NCBI GenBank assembly: GCA_947466075.1
Contig: CANIBP010000027.1
Coordinates: 1-64,000 of the forward strand
Reading direction: 5' to 3'
DNA from: Verrucomicrobiaceae bacterium
GTDB lineage: Bacteria > Verrucomicrobiota > Verrucomicrobiia > Verrucomicrobiales > Verrucomicrobiaceae
Length of the DNA: 64,000 bases
In this document: in pieces, positions 14,787 to 23,176 of the stretch
Position numbering within the stretch: position 1 is the first letter of the stretch
How the letters are laid out: every line of letters begins with the position of its first letter
Made by a program: the position numbers and the translations under genes
Notes under the pieces: generated by a model
Told to the model about the DNA's origin: nothing
Seen by the model: the letters and a program-made list of their open reading frames with translations, nothing else
The model's database searches: none

Positions 14787-17162
14787 TCAGCCGACATTCA
14801 CCGGCACTAGCGTCATCGTGTCGTTGCCGAAGATGTCGATCACCTTGACGGCCACGGTGTAGCGTCCTGGCTTCGCATAAGTGTGCTTGGCGGTGGTGAG
14901 TTCCAGGTCGCGGCTCTGTCTCGTTCGAAAGCTCTGCCACTCGTTCTCGAAGATGTAAGCGCCGGTCCAGCGTTCTTCAAATTCCAGCAGTTCTTCGCCT
15001 GCAGTCACGACGCCAGGCAGCGCGCCTTCCACCCCCATCGTTTTCGCCATCTTGATGATCTCCTTGCGGCTCTCGTAGTAGAAATCTACAGCCCAGTAAT
15101 CCACCCAGTCAGTCCATTTCTTCGTCAGCACCTCGCGCTTCACGATGCCTTCCTTGTCTTTGCTGAGCTTGACCAACTGCCCCGCATCGCAGGCCACCTC
15201 GCTCTTCCCTGCTTTCATTTCGGCGGTGATGCTGTCCACCAAGCCTTGGGAGTAGTGGACTGAGAAATCGTTCAGCTCGATGGCGAGCGTCAGCGCGTTC
15301 TTCTTGTCGTAGCGCGGCGTGGCCTCCACGTAGGCGATGTCGGCGAAGCGCACTTGTCCCTTCTCCACGGCGCGTTTGTCGAAGACTTCCGGTGGGATGG
15401 TTTTTGGGGCGACATCAATACCCTTCTGCTTCGCCTCCTCCAGCACGGCGGGGAAGAGGCCCATTTCAAACTCAAAGGCCAGAATGTCCACGCGGGAGGC
15501 TCCGCGCTTGCGGCATTCGGTGATGACTTCCTCCACAAACAAGCGGCCCACGGGCAGGTTGATGGGGCCGACGACCACGAGCCGCCCGCCGTTCTTGCCG
15601 TGGAAGAAGGAACGGTCAGGCAGGGCCTCGGCTCGGTAGGCTTTCAGGATCAAATCGCGGAACTCCTGTTCTTTCTTCGCCATCGCCTGTTCCTTCTTCT
15701 TACCGGTCAAACGTTCGCCGATGTTCAGGTAGGCCTGGCGTTCGTAACGGCCCAGATTCAGCACCTCAAAGGCGCGGAAAGGCTTGCCATTCGTCTTCAA
15801 CTCCCGCTGCACCTGGATGAGCCGCTTGCGCGTGGTGTGGATACCGAACTTGCCGAGGTCGGTGGCGATCCATTTGCGCCCGAGCTTTTCGGCCACGGCG
15901 GCAGTCGTGCCGCTGCCGCAGAAGAAGTCCGCCACCAAATCGCCTTCGTTGCTGCTGGCTTTGAGGATGCGTTCCACCAAGGCCTCGGGCTTCTGAGTTG
16001 GATAATCAACGCGCTCCTCTGCTTGAGAGTTAACTGGTGGCAAGTCGGTAATCATGTCCTGAATAGCCACACCTTCACCAAGGTATTTCTTGAACTGAGG
16101 CCGCCCATCTTCCTTCGTCGGCCAGTAGATGAAGCCATTTGCATCAAGCAAATCCAGCTTCTCTTGAGTCGTCATTTTCGCCGCCTGTTCTTTGCCAACA
16201 AGTGACTCAACAGCCTCGCGGTTGACTTTCCAATGCCCGCCAAGTTTTCCGGGATCAAAGTTCCTCCAAGGCTTTCCAGAATCGCCACCACGCAGTCCTG
16301 ATGCCGTTAGATTGTCAGTTCGATATGTGCCCCGTTTGTCATTATTCGTGTATTTCGACTCCAAGTATTTCTCGTCGTATTCTTGGAAAACTTTGTTCCA
16401 GACATAGCGCTCACCACGCGAGTAGAACAGGATCGAATCATGGATCGGACCCCAGAAGACCGCGTCACTCCTCGCGCTTGTGCGCTTCCAGACGATTTCA
16501 TTCAAATGGCGGTTAGAACCAAACACTTCATCCATACAGACGCGGATGAGAGAGTTCATTCGTGGGTCACAATGCACATAGACGCTCCCCTCCGGGTGCA
16601 TCAAATCGCGCATCAGGATCAGCCGCTCGTAAATCATGGCGATGAAGGAATCTGCGCCGCGGCCCCAGGTGTCGCGGTAGGCGATTTGTTCGAGGAGGTT
16701 CGGTTCTTTATGAAAAGTCTCGCCTCCGATCTCGATGTCCATGCTGAAGTCCGCGCCCACGTCGAAGGGCGGGTCGATGTAGATGAGCTTGAGGCCGCCA
16801 GCGTCCTCGATCTGGCGGCGCAGGGCACCGCTTTTCAGGGAGGAGAGGATGAGTTTGTTGTCGCCCCAGATGAGTTTGTTGGTCCAGCCCTTCACCTGCC
16901 GCCCGCCGGTGTCGAGGCCGAGTTCCTCGTCGTCGCGCTTTTCCTTCCGGGGCTCGTCGATGTGTTCGAGGGTCTGGAAGGGGAGGATGGCGGTGCAGAC
17001 TTCGCGGGACTTGCCGTTCCAGACGAGTTCGACCTCGCGTTTGTCGGCGAAGAGGAGGAAGCGGTATTTCTCCGGGAGCGGACGGCCCTGCTCGATGAGC
17101 TTGATGAGGTCGCGCTTCTCGGCGTCGGTGAGGTCGTAGTGTTCGGCGGTGGGGCGGGCCAT
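14787..17162 (-). CDS. mod: Type III-like DNA methyltransferase (Mod), beta class
   Basis: This is an adenine-N6 or cytosine-N4 methyltransferase of 791 aa. Motif IV IDPPF is at residues 129-133 and precedes motif I ADFFCGSGTT (411-420), the beta-class order. PTQKPEALVERIL (388-400) is the usual segment before motif I. Residues 1-110 form an N-terminal module (the WGDNKLIL segment is typical of type III Mod). The ~300 residues after motif I are an extension ending in a PKD-like strand set (AKPGRYTVAVKVIDIFGNDT). It is transcribed after res and the ATPase gene but has its own 167-bp leader with repeats. The recognition site cannot be read from the sequence. Confidence 0.88.
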   Translation of the reverse strand: MARPTAEHYDLTDAEKRDLIKLIEQGRPLPEKYRFLLFADKREVELVWNGKSREVCTAILPFQTLEHIDEPRKEKRDDEELGLDTGGRQVKGWTNKLIWGDNKLILSSLKSGALRRQIEDAGGLKLIYIDPPFDVGADFSMDIEIGGETFHKEPNLLEQIAYRDTWGRGADSFIAMIYERLILMRDLMHPEGSVYVHCDPRMNSLIRVCMDEVFGSNRHLNEIVWKRTSARSDAVFWGPIHDSILFYSRGERYVWNKVFQEYDEKYLESKYTNNDKRGTYRTDNLTASGLRGGDSGKPWRNFDPGKLGGHWKVNREAVESLVGKEQAAKMTTQEKLDLLDANGFIYWPTKEDGRPQFKKYLGEGVAIQDMITDLPPVNSQAEERVDYPTQKPEALVERILKASSNEGDLVADFFCGSGTTAAVAEKLGRKWIATDLGKFGIHTTRKRLIQVQRELKTNGKPFRAFEVLNLGRYERQAYLNIGERLTGKKKEQAMAKKEQEFRDLILKAYRAEALPDRSFFHGKNGGRLVVVGPINLPVGRLFVEEVITECRKRGASRVDILAFEFEMGLFPAVLEEAKQKGIDVAPKTIPPEVFDKRAVEKGQVRFADIAYVEATPRYDKKNALTLAIELNDFSVHYSQGLVDSITAEMKAGKSEVACDAGQLVKLSKDKEGIVKREVLTKKWTDWVDYWAVDFYYESRKEIIKMAKTMGVEGALPGVVTAGEELLEFEERWTGAYIFENEWQSFRTRQSRDLELTTAKHTYAKPGRYTVAVKVIDIFGNDTMTLVPVNVG

Positions 17163-17214
17163 GAGGGGGAGAATGACGAAGGGGCAAAGCGGCTAATCGG
17201 CTTCCAGTCAATTA

Positions 17215-17239
17215 ACCGTCAATTAAGATTGGGAGGCCG
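17215..17239. repeat. 25-bp repeat upstream of mod, copy 1
   Basis: This is identical to 17294-17318. Each copy contains GTCAATTAA twice, 11 bp apart, giving four copies in the mod leader. Copy 1 is 53 bp from the mod start. On the minus strand TTGAC sits inside the units, so they could overlap a promoter. Confidence 0.6.
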
Positions 17240-17293
17240 GTTTGTTGGAAAATCAAGGGTTCCAGGGCGGTTTGGTGGGGGAATGGCAGGTCT

Positions 17294-17318
17294 CAGTCAA
17301 TTAACCGTCAATTAAGAT
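17294..17318. repeat. 25-bp repeat upstream of mod, copy 2
   Basis: This is the second copy, 79 bp from the first (start to start). It lies 12 bp past the stop of the ATPase gene. The flanks are G-rich (GATGGGAGG and GATTGGGAGG follow the copies), so the similarity runs slightly beyond 25 bp. Confidence 0.6.
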
Positions 17319-17329
17319 GGGAGGGGCCG

Positions 17330-18796
17330 TCAGGCCCAAAAGGGCACGTATTTGGCGTACTTCTTCCCTTGGGATTCGTCCTCCGGCTTGATTCTGCCAT
17401 CTTTGACTGCATCGGCGATGATGCGGGAAGCCATGGACTTATTGGGTTCGGAAATGCCTAGGCGCTCCCTCAGGCTGGAGTTCGTCATGGGGTTGCGTTC
17501 CACAAAACGCAGGCAGGCATGGAGATAACAAGCGCGGGTGCGGTCAGCGCGGTCCATCTCCCGCAGTGGGCGGTGCGAAAACAGGACGACGCGGGTGGAG
17601 TCCACGGCGGTTTCGATGAGCGGTGCGGGAAGCTGGTAGAACTCAGTTTGAGACACCACCTTGTCCACGCCACTGCCGCGTTCTTCACACACGCCAACAC
17701 GTCGCATGAACGAGGCCAGCAGTTCGTTCCGCGAGCGCGGCGGCGTGTCGAGGAAGCGTTCGGTGGTGACCAGTGGCAGGCCGGGATTGGTCACTTCCAT
17801 GCGGTCCGCAAAAATCTCGATCATGGGACCCGCCCCCGTGACCGAGAAATCCTGGTGGATCAAGGCATTGGCCGCCAGCTCACGAATGGCCAGCTCTGGG
17901 TACATGGGAACCTCTTTGCGAAGGGCCTTGCCAATGACCTCGTTGCGCGGCACCAGCGTGTTGATGAACTCAATCAGTCCCGTGAAGCCGGAGGCATAGC
18001 CTTTCTTGCCTGTTTGTTCACGCACCGTTTTCAGGCGGTTCTTTCCCTCATAAATGATCACACGGACCGCTTTGAGGGCGAGCGACTTGAATGAGTCGAG
18101 GTTCTTGGCGAAGAGAATGCCGCCCAGCGCCGTGATGTTCCAGTTTCCAGCGCCGTCTGCGTTGATCATGCGGTCCGCTTCGAGACGCTCCAGAATTTTT
18201 TCTCGATCCGCAGGCAACGGCAGGGAAAGCAGTTCGAAGTAGGCCGGATAGTCCAGCAATGACAAGACCGTGCCAGCGTTGGCATGTTCCATCACCACCG
18301 TTTCTTCAAAGGGAGTGGTGTCAAAAACCCGCCAGAGTGCTTGCTCAATCTGCGGGTGGTCTTTGAGTTTTTGAAGGTATGAGCCTACGCGGACGAACTC
18401 GATTCCCTGGAACTGAATGGGACGGCCTGGAGCGCGGGGCACCTCAAGCACAACGATGTTGTGGCCTTCATGAATCAGTTCATGAAACTGGAAGTGCAGC
18501 TTCGGTGAAATCATCCGCGTCAACCAGCTCAGAAGGTCCTCGTTACCCTTTTTGACGCTGGCTGGTGAAAAGCTCGTGCCCACCACTTTGTGTGTAACAT
18601 CTTCAACTCCCCAGACGACATAACCGGCGGCCTTGCCCTGAAGGGCGGCCATGTTGCCGAGGGCTGAAATGTATTCGCCGATGTCCTCAGGATTGCTGTT
18701 GTTCTGCTTGAACTCGAGCCACCCTGTTTCCGTTGGCAGCTTACGAAGCTCGGCCACCAGTCCGTCAAGATAGGATTGTGTCGGGGCGGTGCTCAT
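17330..18796 (-). CDS. AlbA_2 / Schlafen-type DNA-binding protein with GHKL-like ATPase domain
   Basis: The protein is 488 aa. Residues ~15-140 match the AlbA_2 (Schlafen) domain: WLEFKQNNSNPEDIGEYISA, then YVVWGVED. Residues ~290-400 match HATPase_c_4: ELAIRELAANALIHQDFS, a Bergerat-like N box, with RSRNELLASFMRRVG and EERGSGVDKVV. The last ~70 residues look like a winged helix. The start overlaps the res stop by 4 bp (ATGA), so it is translationally coupled to res. Family members are usually annotated as transcriptional regulators or ATP-binding proteins; placement between res and mod suggests it regulates or assists this system. That role is inference. Confidence 0.82.
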   Translation of the reverse strand: MSTAPTQSYLDGLVAELRKLPTETGWLEFKQNNSNPEDIGEYISALGNMAALQGKAAGYVVWGVEDVTHKVVGTSFSPASVKKGNEDLLSWLTRMISPKLHFQFHELIHEGHNIVVLEVPRAPGRPIQFQGIEFVRVGSYLQKLKDHPQIEQALWRVFDTTPFEETVVMEHANAGTVLSLLDYPAYFELLSLPLPADREKILERLEADRMINADGAGNWNITALGGILFAKNLDSFKSLALKAVRVIIYEGKNRLKTVREQTGKKGYASGFTGLIEFINTLVPRNEVIGKALRKEVPMYPELAIRELAANALIHQDFSVTGAGPMIEIFADRMEVTNPGLPLVTTERFLDTPPRSRNELLASFMRRVGVCEERGSGVDKVVSQTEFYQLPAPLIETAVDSTRVVLFSHRPLREMDRADRTRACYLHACLRFVERNPMTNSSLRERLGISEPNKSMASRIIADAVKDGRIKPEDESQGKKYAKYVPFWA

Positions 18797-21507
18797 GACT
18801 GTTTGAAATCATTAAAGCTCAGCACCAGCTCCTGCAACGCCTTCGGGACATGCTTCTCGAAGCTGTCCTGATCCACGAAGACGAAGTCATAGCGTTGACC
18901 GTTCTCTTCAGCGGCGGTGGCATCAGCACACCATTGTTTCAGACGGGCCATCTTCTGAGGGAGGTCGAGTTCTTTGCGGCCCTTCGTTTCGATGATCCAG
19001 ATGACGCCCTGTGTATCGCGTACGATGAAGTCGGGAATGTAGTTGGAGAGGTCGCCATCTGCCTTCACGTAGTCGAGCTTGAAGCCCACGGCGAAGTAGT
19101 TCTTGGCAAAGGCCTGAACATCCGAGGCGGCTTCAAGAAAGGCGGCAAACGAAAGCTCAAAGCCACCGGAATTGGCCTCGCCGACGGTCTTGGTGAAGAT
19201 GCACTTCTTTGCTGCGAGGAAAGGACGATGCTCGGTGCGGAAGGGGCGAGTCTGACTCAGCCGGATGTAATCTTCGATGCGGGTGGTGCCGCTGTCGGAA
19301 ATGGTCAGGGCATTGATCGAGACCTTGAATGAGTCGTAGAGCACTTTGCCCGCATCAGACTCGGACAGGTTGCGTAGCACCACGGCATCTTCGAGATCGA
19401 CTGGAGCGCCCTCAAAGAGATGGCCGCGCATGAAGTCACGGACTTTCGGGTAAAGCAGGTCATACCCGCCGACAAGGCGCAGGTCCTTGAGCAACTGCCG
19501 GGCAAAGAATGCGACCACGGACCGATAGTCGGAGGGGCCGGAACCATCCAGATGGATGGTATGGTGAATCTCCGCGTCCAGCATGGTCTTGAACACGATC
19601 TCGCGAGTTTCCTCTGGCGTGAATGCCTTCAAGGGAATACGCTTGTTTCCAAAGGCGGAAGGGTCAAGCAAACCAAGTTCTTTGAACTCCCGTTGGAAAC
19701 GTCGGCTCAGTTTGGGCAGCGGGATGTCCAGCGCTTCGAGGTTCTTGTCCTTATTCTCGGCATCGACTTCAACGATGATGGGATCCTTGCGCTTTGCTCC
19801 ATCGCCCATCGGCACGTGCTCGAAGCTGACACCCTCAGTCTGGATGGACTCAACGAATTCCATGAAGGCTGGGGTGCCCATCACTGAAACAGTCTCCTGC
19901 TGATCGCTGCCAAAATACATGCGACGCAGGCCGCGTCCCAACGTCTGCTCAGGCAGGATGTTTGATTTCGCTGCATAGGCACGCAGGCCGCAGATAACTG
20001 TGACGTTCCGCACATCCCAACCTTCTTTGAGCATGAGCACCGAGACGATGGCTTTGAACGGCGACTTCCACGAGTCGATCTCATTGGACTGTTTGCGGAG
20101 CAGTTCGAGTTCCTCTCTTTTCTTACCTGAAGCGGATTCGGAAATGTCGCCGTTGTCCTTGGTGTGAATGACGAGCACCGCCCCTTGCAATTCAGGACAG
20201 ATCTTTTGCAGATGCTCTCCGACTTCATCGCAGTTCTTGGTGTCATCCACCATGACGAAGAGCACGGCCTTTTTTCCCAGAGGCTCATGCTCGGCGTAGC
20301 TCTTGCGCCATTCCTCCACGCCTAAGGCAAGATAATCGGCGTACTTCTCTGAGAAAATGGCGCTCTTTCGGTCATGGAGCTTCGCCCTGCTGGCGGCATC
20401 GGGTAGCACGGGATGCTTCACTACGTTCTGATGGATGGCCTCGACCAGCGGATAGTCGGACACCGTCTGAACAAAGATCGCGCCACTGTCATGACGTGGC
20501 GTGGCGGTCACATCGACCTGCAAGGTGAGTCGGCAGTCCTTTTGGAGCATCTTGTGGTGGATGTCCTGAATAGACTTGAACCATGCCATCTTGGGATTGT
20601 GGATGTGATGCGCCTCATCATTGAAGACTGCCAGTTCTTCAATCTCACGCACGATTTCGCCGAGGTCAGTTTTACTGTCGGTGGTCTTGCCCGTCGGTTT
20701 TGCGCCGAAGGCATCGGACAGGAAGTAATCACTCAAATTATCATCTTCCAAAGTTGGCTCGATGACATCACCCAGGAAAACGCGATGGATGTTTGTGAGG
20801 AAGATGTTTCCCGTGTCCCGAATGACGCGGACATCGTCTTGAATGTGGAGCGTGAGCTGGAAGTCATCCCGCCAGTTCTGGCCCTCGTGCCCGTTGTCAG
20901 GTAGCACGGGATCATTGAAGAAGATTTTCAATCCATCGAAGTCAGCACGAAGGCGGTCGAGAACAATGATGTTCGGCGCGATGACAAGGAAGTTCCGCGA
21001 AAGCTCCGAGGTGGGCTCGTAGAGCTTATGGAAGAAGCTCCAGGCGATAAGCAACGAGAGAACTTTGGTTTTCCCTGCACCCGTCGCCATCTTCAACACA
21101 TAGCGAGGCCAGTCCTCCGAGAACATACCTGTTGAGACAGCACCGGAAGCATCGAAGCGCATCAGATCGAATTTGTCGCGGGCGCGCTTTACGTCATACA
21201 GCCAGATCACCGTCTCCACCGCTTCGCGTTGGGCGAAATAATACTGGAATGGCGAAAGCGAACCGTCTGCATTTTCCAACAAGTGATCCGTCTCAAACCA
21301 CCAGCGCAGCAAAGCAACGGATGTCGGAGAAGCGCCGGGGTAACCCTTGTTGCGCCATGCAAAGACTTCCCGTCGCACCTTATCAACGAGCGGAGGAAGC
21401 AGTTTGTCATACGAAGAGGCACGAAGGGCTTCATCCGCCGGGAACCAACGCTGTGCCGGTATCAGCGGCGCGTAGGGTGAGGTGGGGAAATCGGGGTGAA
21501 GAGACAT
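18793..21507 (-). CDS. res: Type III-like restriction subunit (Res), SF2 helicase-nuclease
   Basis: The protein is 904 aa from the ATG at 21507; the 13 codons upstream are unlike the family. Walker A is KMATGAGKTKVLSLL (about residues 140-154). The DEAH box is FNDEAHHIHNPK. Helicase motif VI resembles QTLGRGLRRMYFG. The C-terminus holds a PD-(D/E)XK nuclease: YIPDFIVRD then WIIETKGRKE. In type III enzymes Res translocates or switches on DNA and cuts when bound to Mod. Gene order is res, ATPase, mod, the reverse of the textbook mod-res. The three genes form the main cargo of element 2. Confidence 0.9.
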   Translation of the reverse strand: MSLHPDFPTSPYAPLIPAQRWFPADEALRASSYDKLLPPLVDKVRREVFAWRNKGYPGASPTSVALLRWWFETDHLLENADGSLSPFQYYFAQREAVETVIWLYDVKRARDKFDLMRFDASGAVSTGMFSEDWPRYVLKMATGAGKTKVLSLLIAWSFFHKLYEPTSELSRNFLVIAPNIIVLDRLRADFDGLKIFFNDPVLPDNGHEGQNWRDDFQLTLHIQDDVRVIRDTGNIFLTNIHRVFLGDVIEPTLEDDNLSDYFLSDAFGAKPTGKTTDSKTDLGEIVREIEELAVFNDEAHHIHNPKMAWFKSIQDIHHKMLQKDCRLTLQVDVTATPRHDSGAIFVQTVSDYPLVEAIHQNVVKHPVLPDAASRAKLHDRKSAIFSEKYADYLALGVEEWRKSYAEHEPLGKKAVLFVMVDDTKNCDEVGEHLQKICPELQGAVLVIHTKDNGDISESASGKKREELELLRKQSNEIDSWKSPFKAIVSVLMLKEGWDVRNVTVICGLRAYAAKSNILPEQTLGRGLRRMYFGSDQQETVSVMGTPAFMEFVESIQTEGVSFEHVPMGDGAKRKDPIIVEVDAENKDKNLEALDIPLPKLSRRFQREFKELGLLDPSAFGNKRIPLKAFTPEETREIVFKTMLDAEIHHTIHLDGSGPSDYRSVVAFFARQLLKDLRLVGGYDLLYPKVRDFMRGHLFEGAPVDLEDAVVLRNLSESDAGKVLYDSFKVSINALTISDSGTTRIEDYIRLSQTRPFRTEHRPFLAAKKCIFTKTVGEANSGGFELSFAAFLEAASDVQAFAKNYFAVGFKLDYVKADGDLSNYIPDFIVRDTQGVIWIIETKGRKELDLPQKMARLKQWCADATAAEENGQRYDFVFVDQDSFEKHVPKALQELVLSFNDFKQS

Positions 21508-21676
21508 GAAGGCCGGGCGTTTGGCATGGCAGAGTCGCTTTGCCAAGCGTGTATTCGTTAATCAACAGATCAAAGCGAGGGTTGAATCCAAAGGCAAGAA
21601 CTTGATCCGTATGTGCATGGATTGCCTCAGAGCAGTTTTGATCGACCTTATACTATCGAGAATGCTCGTTATCGAA

Positions 21677-21953
21677 GGGAAAAGTCTTTCCCTCGTGCCT
21701 ACTGCGTGGGGCACTACCCATTCTAACGGGGGCACCCCGTAACACCCCGTGCTCCGCTCACCGCCGCGAGCAAGCCCACCTGATGGCCGGAGCTTAGGAC
21801 GGTGATTCCGCCCGCCTCCCCCCCCTCCATCACTCGCCACGCTTCCAACCATCAGGCCAGCTTGCTCCCCTGCAACCACATGTCAGTGCAGCACCAAAAG
21901 CCCATGCATTCCTTTCCCGTTCCGTGCTCTCCATGCATGGGCCTTCCGTGCTT
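21677..21953. repeat. 277-bp repeat, copy 1 (downstream of antitoxin)
   Basis: This aligns without obvious gaps to 22758-23034 and is highly similar over the full length. Near one end it contains the hairpin GCCCATGCAT / ATGCATGGGC (21900-21909 and 21933-21942). It starts 8 bp past the antitoxin stop. Short open frames inside it are not convincing genes. The nature of the repeat is unknown. Confidence 0.8.
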
Positions 21954-21961
21954 GCAAGATT

Positions 21962-22324
21962 TCAAGCCGCTGATCGCGAGGTGCGCACGCCAACAGGTTT
22001 GGCATTCCGCAATGGCACGAAACGGATTTCGACGCGTCGATGAAGAGCTGCGGCTATGCGGTTGAGCATCGCCAGCGAATGCCCCTCGTAATCAGCGTCT
22101 TCCAAACGGCAGATAACGGAAGCAGTGGTTCCCACGAGCTTGGCAAAGGCTCGCTGAGAAAGACCCGCTTGAGTGCGAAGGTCATAGATTTTGCGTGCGA
22201 CGGCGTCGTCAGCGCGAATCTGCTCCAATTCGGCCATTCTGTCAGGCTTTCCGGCCACAAGACGGCGATGCAGAATTTCAACAGCGTCGTTGGTTGTTTT
22301 GGTTTTTGTTTTGGTCATGTTCAT
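21962..22324 (-). CDS. HigA-like antitoxin (XRE-family HTH)
   Basis: The protein is 120 aa. The central HTH_XRE domain (YDLRTQAGLSQRAFAKLVGT, then SVICRLEDADYEG) is followed by a basic C-terminus. It overlaps the preceding toxin gene by 4 bp (ATGA), giving the toxin-first order typical of higBA. The expected role is neutralising the toxin and repressing the operon. It lies tightly between two copies of a 277-bp repeat. Confidence 0.85.
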   Translation of the reverse strand: MNMTKTKTKTTNDAVEILHRRLVAGKPDRMAELEQIRADDAVARKIYDLRTQAGLSQRAFAKLVGTTASVICRLEDADYEGHSLAMLNRIAAALHRRVEIRFVPLRNAKPVGVRTSRSAA

Positions 22325-22689
22325 CCCTCCTCAAATGTGTGTGCTTTGGGGTTTGTCTCAAAATTCTTCCGGCGTTCGATGGCTCGTGCGATTTCAACAG
22401 GGGGTACTCGATGTTCCTTCACGATGCCGTGCGATACGACCGCTGCGACGTTCCCATGGAAGAAATACAGAATGCGATAATGCACGCCTTGCAGGCTTGA
22501 TCTCAGTTCATAAATCTTGTCTCTCAGCAAATCGGCTTCGGGTCGGCGTAATTCATGTCCTTCCTGTTTGAGTCGTTCGATCTTGGCGAGGCATTTCAAC
22601 TGCGCTTTGGTGGGAATACCATCCAGCCATTCCAGCACGGGAATGCTTCCATCCTTCTCCTGATAAAAAACGACTTTGGTTTGTGGCAC
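22321..22689 (-). CDS. HigB/Gp49-like toxin (RelE superfamily)
   Basis: The protein is 122 aa from a GTG at 22689. I chose this start because AAGGAAGG stands about 7 nt upstream and VPQTKVVFYQEKDGSIPVLE is the family N-terminus; an ATG 48 bp further up lacks such a site. Conserved blocks are the LEWLDGIP segment, YELRSSLQGVHYRILYFF, and a C-terminal basic helix (ARAIERRKNFE). The family degrades mRNA at the ribosome. The operon would confer stability on element 2. Confidence 0.87.
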   Translation of the reverse strand: MPQTKVVFYQEKDGSIPVLEWLDGIPTKAQLKCLAKIERLKQEGHELRRPEADLLRDKIYELRSSLQGVHYRILYFFHGNVAAVVSHGIVKEHRVPPVEIARAIERRKNFETNPKAHTFEEG

Positions 22690-22757
22690 AGCTTTTCCTT
22701 CCTTGTGATTGTTACCAAATTTGCGAACACCTGTCAATGACTGTCTGTTTGCTTGGT

Positions 22758-23034
22758 GGGAAATGCCTTTCCCTCGCGCCTACTGCGTGCGGCACTACCC
22801 ATTCCAACGGGGACACCCCGTAACGCCCCGTGCTCCGCTCACACCCGCGAGCCATCTCACCTGAAGGCCGGAGCTTTGGACGGTGATTTCGCACCTCTTC
22901 CCCGCCTGCATCACTCGCCACGCTTCCAGCCGTCAGGCCAGCTTGCTCCCCCGCCACCACACAACAGTGCAGCACCAAAGGCTGATGCATTCTCTCTCCC
23001 GTGCCGTGCGCTTCATGCATCAGCCTTCCGTGCT
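22758..23034. repeat. 277-bp repeat, copy 2 (upstream of toxin)
   Basis: This is the second copy. Its hairpin AAGGCTGATGCAT / ATGCATCAGCCTT (22978-22990 and 23014-23026) is 13 bp long. Relative to copy 1 it differs at two stem positions on each side in a compensating way (C-G to T-A and C-G to G-C). It may include the promoter of the toxin-antitoxin pair, since it ends 68 bp from the toxin start. Confidence 0.8.
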
Positions 23035-23102
23035 GGCATTGGTTTTGTTCACCCGACGGGCGCAATTCGTAAGCGCTGGCGAAAGCGACGCCATCATCAT
23101 CA

Positions 23103-23131
23103 CCCCCTAGCGCTCCGCTGTCATTAGGGGG
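23103..23131 (-). terminator. Hairpin downstream of rep
   Basis: CCCCCTA / TAGGGGG is a perfect 7-bp stem with a 15-nt loop, 45 bp past the rep stop on the minus strand. No T-run follows, so the terminator call is tentative. Confidence 0.4.
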
Positions 23132-23176
23132 CGTTGCTGATGGCTCTCTTTCCATGTGAAGTGGGTTTGGTCCTTG

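Noticed and set aside
21562..21879. Open frames inside both 277-bp repeats that translate to similar peptides (HRPKLRPSG, PLEWVVPHAVG)
   Set aside because: The similarity follows from the DNA repeat. The peptides look low-complexity, and no start with a ribosome-binding site was seen.
21677..23034. The 277-bp repeats as integron attC sites round a toxin-antitoxin cassette
   Set aside because: The cassette layout fits, but I could not find the bounding RYYYAAC / GTTRRRY core pair, the length is too great, and no integron integrase was seen.
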